Of a DNA stretch of 8,750 nucleotides, positions 1-4,535 are shown piece after piece (position 1 is the stretch's first letter; each line of letters opens with the position of its first letter). The stretch comes from Desulfobacteraceae bacterium (GTDB lineage Bacteria; Desulfobacterota; DSM-4660; Desulfatiglandales; JALVMZ01). A model generated the notes under the pieces. It had not been told where the DNA came from. It saw only the letters and a program-made list of their open reading frames with translations, and made no database searches. The stretch lies in NCBI GenBank assembly GCA_027032655.1, contig JALVMZ010000612.1:1-8750 (forward strand), in the 5' to 3' direction. A program made the translations under genes and the position numbers.

Positions 1-15
1 CTTGGTATCTGCCAT
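1..15 (-). CDS. Start of an unidentified gene, cut by the window edge
   Basis: Five codons (Met-Ala-Asp-Thr-Lys) are visible on the minus strand before the window ends. The ATG at 13-15 follows a purine-rich run, AAAGGGGGG on the minus strand (plus 22-30), with a 6-base spacer, which is why I take it as a start. An in-frame ATG at 19-21 is too close to this run to be used. The gene would lie 31 bp downstream of the hsp20 stop and be co-transcribed with it. Nothing can be said about its product; a second stress-related protein is possible from context only. Confidence 0.4.
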
Positions 16-46
16 GTCCATCCCCCCTTTCTTATTACCCTCTTTT

Positions 47-508
47 CTAACTCTTAATGGCAATCTGTTTTGGCTTTACAGCCTCACTTTTTGGTAGAAC
101 CACTGTTAAAATCCCATCAGATAGGGTTGCATCCACTTTATCTGGGTCAATTTGAGCAGGAAGTGTAACCACCCTGCTGAATTTCCCTGTGTCTCTTTCC
201 CTTCTATGGTATTTAACATCCTCTTCATGGGCTATTGCCTTCCTTTCCCCTGATATGGTCAGAGTATCTGATGTAGCAGATATCTCAATATCTTTCTCTT
301 TCAGTCCTGGCACTTCTGCCCTGATATAGAAATTGTCCTTGTCTTCTGTTATATTAATCAGTGGATATACACCTGAAAATGTCTCTCCCAGAAGACCTCC
401 CGTAATGCTCTCAAATAGTCTATCCATTTCCATTCTCATTCTTTCAAGCTCTTCAAAAGGATTTTTCAAGTCCCACTCTATCAGGGGGCGGAATCTCCGG
501 AGCACCAT
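47..508 (-). CDS. Small heat-shock protein, Hsp20/alpha-crystallin family
   Basis: This is an ATP-independent cytosolic holdase that binds unfolding proteins and keeps them refoldable for the DnaK/ClpB systems. The 153-residue protein has the usual length. An N-terminal arm (about 1-46, with NPFEELERMRMEMDRLF) is followed by an alpha-crystallin domain (about 48-141). Family signatures seen are the EVPGLKEKDI segment (65-74), RRERDTGKFSR (102-112) and the A-x4-G-I-L-T-V-x-L-P-K block (127-140). An I-x-I anchor (IAI, 149-151) near the C-terminus is the motif that caps neighbouring dimers in oligomers. The ATG start is supported by a strong GGAAAGGAGGG site (plus 516-526) 7 bases upstream. The gene is 108 bp downstream of radA in the same direction but has its own candidate promoter. 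Such proteins are often named IbpA or HspA; sequence alone does not decide. Confidence 0.95.
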   Translation of the reverse strand: MVLRRFRPLIEWDLKNPFEELERMRMEMDRLFESITGGLLGETFSGVYPLINITEDKDNFYIRAEVPGLKEKDIEISATSDTLTISGERKAIAHEEDVKYHRRERDTGKFSRVVTLPAQIDPDKVDATLSDGILTVVLPKSEAVKPKQIAIKS

Positions 509-554
509 ATCACATCCCTCCTTTCCAAAGAAAATTCAATTTTATTTTTTACTA

Positions 555-583
555 AGAGATAATCCCTTTTTATCCTTTGTCAA
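555..583 (-). promoter_or_regulatory. Candidate housekeeping promoter of the hsp20 gene
   Basis: A perfect -35 hexamer TTGACA reads on the minus strand at plus 578-583. The matching -10 is weak: TATCTC at 556-561 (16-base spacer) or ATCTCT at 555-560 (17-base spacer). The start codon lies about 47 bases further downstream. I do not see a convincing sigma-32 heat-shock promoter (CTTGAAA with CCCCAT) in the 108-bp gap, so heat induction is not shown by the sequence. Confidence 0.35.
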
Positions 584-616
584 CCCCTCAACAAGATTCA
601 ATTTTTATAGAATATT

Positions 617-1972
617 TTAAAAGAGATGATCTATAAGTTCAGAAATGGAAGAGACGCCCAGTAATTGAGCGCTATTTATGTGTTTACATGATTCCAGATT
701 TCCCTTTGATAATATGCATCTTTTAAATCCCAGTTTAATGGCCTCTTTTACTCTAATATCTGGCTGATTAACCCCCCGAACTTCCCCTGCAAGCCCTATC
801 TCTCCAAACATTACTGTGTCCTGAACAATGGGTTTATCCAGAAAGCTCGATATCATGGCACCTGCTATTCCCAGGTCTGCTGCTGTCTCGTATATCTTAA
901 GGCCACCTGCCACATTTACATAAATATCCTGATCCCCCATCTCAATGCCCATTCTTCTTGAAATTACCGCCACAAGCAGTGATATCCTGTTATGGTCAAT
1001 ACCCATGGCAGTTCTCCTGGGCATTCCAAATGTGGTGCTGTTAACAAGTGCCTGCACTTCAACCAGAAGAGGCCTTGTCCCTTCAATACAGGATACAATT
1101 GCAGAACCAGGACTTTTCTCAGGCCTTTCCTTAAGAAATATACTTGATGGGTTTTTGACCTCTTTCAGTCCATCCTGGGACATATGAAATACCCCAATCT
1201 CATTTGTTGATCCAAATCGGTTCTTAACCGCCCTCAATATCCTGAAAATGGAATTCCTCTCTCCTTCAAAATAAAGAACAGTATCCACAAGGTGTTCAAG
1301 CACCCTGGGGCCTGCAATGGCACCCTCTTTTGTGACATGCCCCACCAAAAAGCAGGAGACATCATTCTTTTTGGTCCACTGGAGCAAAAGAGAGGCCACA
1401 TCCCTTATCTGCCCAATACTTCCAGGTGTAGATGAAAGGGACTGCGTAAACATGGTCTGAATGGAGTCAATGACAATGAATTCTGGCTTGAAATTATCGC
1501 ATAATGGAATGATTCCATCCATGCATGTCTCACTCAGTATATAAAGGCTCTCATCCTTTAATCCCAGTCTCTCTGCCCTCATCTTTATCTGCTGGGGTGA
1601 CTCCTCTCCTGAAATATAAAGACACCTGTGTCCCTTCTGGGTCAGGCTTCCCATTACCTGAAGCACTATGGTGGATTTACCAATCCCCGGGTCCCCACCA
1701 AGCAGAATCATGGAGCCCTTGACTATTCCACCACCCAGAATCCTGTCAAATTCCTCTATCTCTGTCTTTATTCTTGGTATCTTTTCAGTGGAGATTTTAG
1801 TGAGTGGCTCAGGATATTGAATATCTATTTTTGATTTTAAATCATAATCAGGAATCTGTTTCTCCTCTACTATACTGTCCCATTCTCCACAGCCAGGACA
1901 CCTGCCCATCCATTTTGGCATTTTTGCTCCGCATACCTGACAGGTAAATACTGTTTTCTCACCTTTTTTCAT
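617..1972 (-). CDS. radA: DNA repair protein RadA (Sms), recombination ATPase
   Basis: RadA is a RecA-related hexameric motor that drives branch migration and helps process recombination intermediates with RecA. The 451-residue length is typical. Domains in order are: a zinc finger with C11, C14, C25 and C28 (CxxCG...CPGCGEW); a RecA-like ATPase with Walker A GGDPGIGKST (92-101) and Walker B FIVIDS (165-170); the RadA signature KNRFG (250-254); and a C-terminal Lon-protease-like domain (about 280-451) that acts as a structural scaffold. All key residues are present. The ATG at 1970-1972 starts exactly at the expected MKKGEKTVFTC beginning, yet no Shine-Dalgarno site precedes it. It is divergent from trxA and upstream of hsp20. 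Confidence 0.97.
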   Translation of the reverse strand: MKKGEKTVFTCQVCGAKMPKWMGRCPGCGEWDSIVEEKQIPDYDLKSKIDIQYPEPLTKISTEKIPRIKTEIEEFDRILGGGIVKGSMILLGGDPGIGKSTIVLQVMGSLTQKGHRCLYISGEESPQQIKMRAERLGLKDESLYILSETCMDGIIPLCDNFKPEFIVIDSIQTMFTQSLSSTPGSIGQIRDVASLLLQWTKKNDVSCFLVGHVTKEGAIAGPRVLEHLVDTVLYFEGERNSIFRILRAVKNRFGSTNEIGVFHMSQDGLKEVKNPSSIFLKERPEKSPGSAIVSCIEGTRPLLVEVQALVNSTTFGMPRRTAMGIDHNRISLLVAVISRRMGIEMGDQDIYVNVAGGLKIYETAADLGIAGAMISSFLDKPIVQDTVMFGEIGLAGEVRGVNQPDIRVKEAIKLGFKRCILSKGNLESCKHINSAQLLGVSSISELIDHLF

Positions 1973-1978
1973 GATATT

Positions 1979-1984
1979 AATATA
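1979..1984 (-). promoter_or_regulatory. Possible -10 box just upstream of radA
   Basis: TATATT on the minus strand lies 6 bases before the radA ATG, inside or next to a perfect 10-base palindrome ATATTAATAT (1974-1983). No Shine-Dalgarno site is present, so transcription starting at or next to the A of ATG would give a leaderless messenger. The -35 region at a 17-base spacing (TATAAA) is poor, so this call is weak. Confidence 0.2.
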
Positions 1985-1992
1985 GCAATTTA

Positions 1993-2014
1993 TTTAATGC
2001 TTTTATACATTAAA
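1993..2014. promoter_or_regulatory. 22-bp operator-like inverted repeat between radA and trxA
   Basis: TTTAATG (1993-1999) and CATTAAA (2008-2014) are perfect inverted copies separated by 8 bp, the geometry of a site for a dimeric helix-turn-helix regulator. It lies in the core of the divergent radA/trxA region, about 20-40 bp upstream of radA. In AT-rich intergenic DNA such repeats also arise by chance, and no regulator gene is in the window. Confidence 0.2.
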
Positions 2015-2043
2015 AAGTAATCAATGTTCTTCCTGCGTTTAAC

Positions 2044-2070
2044 TTGACAAAAAACCCTCTGGATGTTAAT
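2044..2070 (+). promoter_or_regulatory. Candidate promoter of the trxA-trxB-bamD operon
   Basis: A perfect TTGACA occurs at 2044-2049. The best -10 candidates are GTTAAT at 2065-2070 (15-base spacer, 4 of 6 consensus bases) and TTAATT at 2066-2071 (16-base spacer). The leader would be about 30-40 bases and includes the trxA Shine-Dalgarno site AAAGGAG (2097-2103). The -35 is convincing but the -10 is not. Confidence 0.4.
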
Positions 2071-2110
2071 TCAATAGGCAATACTTAAAAACAAAGAAAG
2101 GAGATACTAT

Positions 2111-2434
2111 ATGGGAAATGTCCTTGAAGTAACGGATCAGACATTTGAACAGGAGATACTAAATTCAGATATTCCTGCCCTGGTGGACTTCTGGGCCGCC
2201 TGGTGTGGTCCCTGCAGGATGGTGGCCCCCGTGGTGGAAGAACTTGCAGCAGAGTATGGTGGAAAGATTAAAATTGCAAAAATGAATGTTGACCAGAATC
2301 AGCAAACACCAGCAAAGTTTGGAATCCGTAATATCCCAACACTCATATTATTTAAAGAAGGAAAGGCAGTAAATACTATTATCGGCGCACAACCAAAGAG
2401 TGTAATAGAAGAAGAGATCAAGAAATTGCTGTAA
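2111..2434 (+). CDS. trxA: Thioredoxin 1
   Basis: This is a cytosolic dithiol-disulfide oxidoreductase that reduces disulfides in proteins such as ribonucleotide reductase and peroxiredoxins. The 107-residue protein is a single complete thioredoxin fold. The active site WCGPC sits at 31-35, the buried acid is D26 and the cis-proline is P76 (in NIPTL). All three fall at the same numbers as in E. coli thioredoxin, so the start is well placed. The ATG follows AAAGGAG with a 7-base spacer. The stop TAA shares its last A with the ATG of trxB (TAATG), so the reductase is translated by coupling and the pair forms a complete NADPH-thioredoxin system. No unusual residues were seen. Confidence 0.97.
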   Translation: MGNVLEVTDQTFEQEILNSDIPALVDFWAAWCGPCRMVAPVVEELAAEYGGKIKIAKMNVDQNQQTPAKFGIRNIPTLILFKEGKAVNTIIGAQPKSVIEEEIKKLL

Positions 2435-3348
2435 TGTATGATTTAATTATAATAGGTGGTGGACCTGCGGGGCTCACAGCAGGCATCTATTCTGCAAGGG
2501 CCAGGTTGCGGGTGATCCTTATAGAGAGATTTGCACCCGGAGGTCAGGTCTTAACCACAGATTGGGTGGAAAATTATCCTGGTTTTCCTGATGGTATATC
2601 AGGATTTGAATTAATTGATAGGATGAGAAAACAGGCTGAGAAATTCGGCCTTCTGATAGAGAATAAAGAAGTTACTGGAATCGATATAAAAAGCTCTGAA
2701 AAGGTTGTCTTTTCCGGCAAGGAAGAATTAAAGACCAAAGCTATAATCATTGCAACCGGTGCTACCCCCAGGAAGATTGGAATCCCTGGAGAAGAAGAGT
2801 TCACAGGAAAAGGCGTATCCTATTGTGCCACATGTGACGGCCCCTTTTATAGGGGAGAAGAAGTGGTGGTAATAGGTGGTGGGGACACTGCTGCTGAAGA
2901 ATCCTTATTCCTCACAAGATTTGCAAATCGTGTCTATCTTGTTCACAGGAGGAATGAACTCAGGGCCATAAAACTATTACAGGAACGCCTCTTTTCAGAT
3001 GATAAGATAGAACTTGTGCTGGATACCATTCCAATAAGTATAAAAGGCAAAGATAGTGTTGAAGCAGTGGAGCTCAAAAATGTAAAGACAGGTAAGACCT
3101 TTATAAAAAATGTAAAAGGTGTATTTGTTTTTATTGGCACAAAGCCCAATACAGAAATCTTTTCAGAAAAATTGAAACTTGATGAGCAGGGTTTTATTGT
3201 AACCAACAATAATATGGAGACTTCTGTGCCAGGGGTCTTTGCAGCAGGGGATGTTCGGTCAAAACCCTTAAGGCAGATCAGCACTGCAGTGGGAGAAGGT
3301 GCAGCCGCTGCATTTTCAGCAGAAAAATACATTGAATCCCTCAAATAA
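2434..3348 (+). CDS. trxB: Thioredoxin reductase (NADPH), FAD flavoenzyme
   Basis: It passes electrons from NADPH through FAD and a redox disulfide to thioredoxin. The 304 residues match the low-molecular-weight bacterial class (about 310). The N-terminal FAD-binding Rossmann motif is GGGPAG (8-13). The redox pair is CATC (C131 and C134), inside the NADPH domain. The nucleotide motif GGGDTA is at 148-153, and HRR (171-173) is the arginine patch that reads the NADPH 2'-phosphate, which favours NADPH over NADH or ferredoxin. The C-terminal FAD motif GVFAAGD is at 267-273, followed by RQISTAVGEG. The start ATG overlaps the trxA stop by one base and has no strong Shine-Dalgarno site of its own, so it probably depends on trxA translation. 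Confidence 0.97.
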   Translation: MYDLIIIGGGPAGLTAGIYSARARLRVILIERFAPGGQVLTTDWVENYPGFPDGISGFELIDRMRKQAEKFGLLIENKEVTGIDIKSSEKVVFSGKEELKTKAIIIATGATPRKIGIPGEEEFTGKGVSYCATCDGPFYRGEEVVVIGGGDTAAEESLFLTRFANRVYLVHRRNELRAIKLLQERLFSDDKIELVLDTIPISIKGKDSVEAVELKNVKTGKTFIKNVKGVFVFIGTKPNTEIFSEKLKLDEQGFIVTNNNMETSVPGVFAAGDVRSKPLRQISTAVGEGAAAAFSAEKYIESLK

Positions 3349-3363
3349 AGGCAAAGGAAAGTG

Positions 3364-4074
3364 ATGATATCCAGATATATGTTATCCAAGAGATACTTGG
3401 TATTTTTGATTTTTTTCTTATTTTTTTCATCAGGATGTGGAGCTGTTCTGGACTATGGTTATTCCCTTTGGGATAAGATATTTGGAGAAGAAGAGGACAA
3501 GACCCCTCAGGAACTGATTCAGGAAGGGAGGGCAAAGCTAAAGGCAGGGAAATATGAGGAGGCATCGGATCTATTTGAGATGTTAAAAGACAGATATCCT
3601 TATAGTAAATATGCAGTAGAGGCAGAACTCAGACTTGCGGATACACTTTATTACCGTCAGGAATATGATTCTGCACTTGATGCTTATGATGAATTTGAGA
3701 TGTTACATCCAAAAAATCCTGAAATCCCCTATGTGATTTATCAAAAGGGCATGTGTCATTTTAAACAGATATCCACCATAGACCGTGACCAGACCCATAC
3801 AATGAAGGCCGCTGAAGAATTTAAGCGTCTTATCAAGAGATTCCCCAGAAATAGATATGCCCATATGGCAAGGAAACACCTGCGCAAGTGTCTGATCTAC
3901 CTTGCAGAATATGAGCTCTATGTGGGCCGATTTTATTATAAGACAGGAAAATATCAGGCTGCAATGGACAGATTCAGTTACCTGATCAAGAATTATCCTG
4001 ATATGGGGCAGTATAATGAGGCCCTTGAATACATCAGAAAATGCAAAGAGAAACTCAATAAATCCACCCAATAA
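3364..4074 (+). CDS. bamD: Outer membrane assembly lipoprotein BamD (YfiO family), TPR protein
   Basis: BamD is the essential periplasmic lipoprotein of the BAM complex, which inserts beta-barrel proteins into the outer membrane. The 236-residue product begins with a basic n-region and a strongly hydrophobic segment ending in FFSSGC, a lipobox whose lipidated cysteine is encoded at 3436-3438. Next come tetratricopeptide-like helices, the first around GRAKLKAGKYEEASDLF and further ones around YYRQEYDSALDAYDEF and RFYYKTGKYQAAMDRF. The DRDQTHTMKAAEEFKRLI stretch is the BamD signature between repeats. The length is close to the usual 240-250. I prefer the ATG at 3364 because AAAGGA (3353-3358) lies 5 bases before it; a GTG at 3361 would be only 2 bases away. 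It starts 15 bp after trxB and is probably co-transcribed. A generic TPR lipoprotein is the alternative. Confidence 0.88.
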   Translation: MISRYMLSKRYLVFLIFFLFFSSGCGAVLDYGYSLWDKIFGEEEDKTPQELIQEGRAKLKAGKYEEASDLFEMLKDRYPYSKYAVEAELRLADTLYYRQEYDSALDAYDEFEMLHPKNPEIPYVIYQKGMCHFKQISTIDRDQTHTMKAAEEFKRLIKRFPRNRYAHMARKHLRKCLIYLAEYELYVGRFYYKTGKYQAAMDRFSYLIKNYPDMGQYNEALEYIRKCKEKLNKSTQ

Positions 4075-4081
4075 TTTAAAC

Positions 4082-4101
4082 AAATAATTTCCTAATTATT
4101 T
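4082..4101 (+). terminator. AT-only hairpin after bamD, weak terminator candidate
   Basis: AAATAATT (4082-4089) and AATTATTT (4094-4101) form a perfect 8-bp stem with loop TCCT, 7 bases after the bamD stop. The stem has no G-C pair and the tail (attattatc) is not a clean U-run, so termination would be weak. The larger repeat stems downstream may do this job. Confidence 0.3.
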
Positions 4102-4126
4102 ATTATTATCAGGATATATTCCTTGG

Positions 4127-4287
4127 GGGCTATGCGGGTCTTTGTTTTCGCTCAGAAGTCTCCCGGGCTGGTCAGGCACTAAATTATAATCTTAAGAAGA
4201 ATTATCAAAGCTAATTCCTGTATACAATGGATTTAGTGCCTGACGAAGCCCTCCCGCCATTCGCTACAACAAAGACCCGGACAGCCC
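4127..4287. repeat. Nested inverted-repeat unit A (161 bp)
   Basis: The outer arms at 4127-4146 and 4268-4287 are inverted copies with 18 of 20 positions matching. The inner arms at 4171-4184 and 4231-4244 are a perfect 14-bp inverted repeat carrying TCAGGCACTAAAT. A further GGGCT/AGCCC pair (4165-4169 with 4247-4251) lengthens the inner stem across a small internal loop. The 46-base apical loop can form a 6-bp hairpin GAATTA/TAATTC (4199-4204 with 4212-4217). The right end touches unit B with no spacer. No open reading frame or target-site duplication is seen. It may be a MITE/REP-like repeat or a structured RNA. Confidence 0.8.
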
Positions 4288-4469
4288 ATCAGGTGGATGG
4301 TATCAACATTTCGCGGCTTTATCAGGCACCAAATTCCAGATAATTTCGTGATCAGTAACATTAAAGTTGCTCACTTCATCAATACGATAATTTGGTGCCT
4401 GATCAGCAGTGAGCGAAGCCATGGACGGCGGAGCGAACGGAAGCGAAAGGACGATACCATCCGCCTGAT
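4288..4469. repeat. Nested inverted-repeat unit B (182 bp), inverted relative to unit A
   Basis: The outer arms at 4288-4304 and 4453-4469 match at 16 of 17 positions and contain GATGGTATC/GATACCATC. The inner arms at 4321-4335 and 4389-4403 are a perfect 15-bp inverted repeat with the core TCAGGCACCAAAT. Extra helices are possible: TTTCGC with GCGAAA (4309-4314 with 4443-4448), GGCTT with AAGCC (4315-4319 with 4416-4420), and an apical GTGA..GTAAC/GTTGC-TCAC hairpin (4348-4374). Shoulder sequences show it is an inverted relative of unit A: 4315-4329 matches the complement of 4236-4250 at 13 of 15, and 4395-4407 matches the complement of 4167-4179 at 12 of 13. Confidence 0.8.
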
Positions 4470-4474
4470 TTATT

Positions 4475-4495
4475 TCATAAATGATACCATTATGA
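4475..4495 (-). terminator. Small hairpin downstream of alaS, weak terminator candidate
   Basis: TCATA and ATG (4475-4479, 4481-4483) pair with CAT and TATGA (4488-4495) around the loop ATAC, with one bulged A. On the minus strand it lies about 40 bases after the alaS stop. The sequence beyond it (TAAATAAATC) is not a proper U-tract, so a termination role is uncertain. Confidence 0.2.
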
Positions 4496-4535
4496 TTTAT
4501 TACACATCTATTGACCTGGAGATTAAACATTTAAA

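Larger units (their letters stand above)
4075..4535. other. 461-bp convergent intergenic region without a credible gene
   Basis: This gap lies between the ends of bamD (plus) and alaS (minus). It contains an AT-rich hairpin (4082-4101), two abutting nested inverted-repeat units (4127-4287 and 4288-4469) and a small hairpin (4475-4495). The open reading frames here (4297-4539 plus, 4303-4530 minus) run through the inverted repeats, lack good ribosome sites and resemble nothing I know, so I treat the region as non-coding. Confidence 0.8.

Noticed and set aside
525..608. Direct repeat of ATTCAATTTTAT-like sequence flanking the hsp20 promoter (534-545 and 596-608)
   Set aside because: It is short and AT-rich, and no known operator shape is evident; chance similarity is a sufficient explanation.
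4127..4469. Integron attC site or CRISPR array reading of the repeats
   Set aside because: The ends lack the RYYYAAC/GTTRRRY core sites of attC, no integrase or cassette gene is near, and there are only two large inverted units rather than regular short direct repeats with spacers.
4127..4469. Insertion sequence or intact transposon
   Set aside because: There is no transposase gene, the outer arms of the two units differ in sequence, and no flanking target-site duplication abuts the arms.
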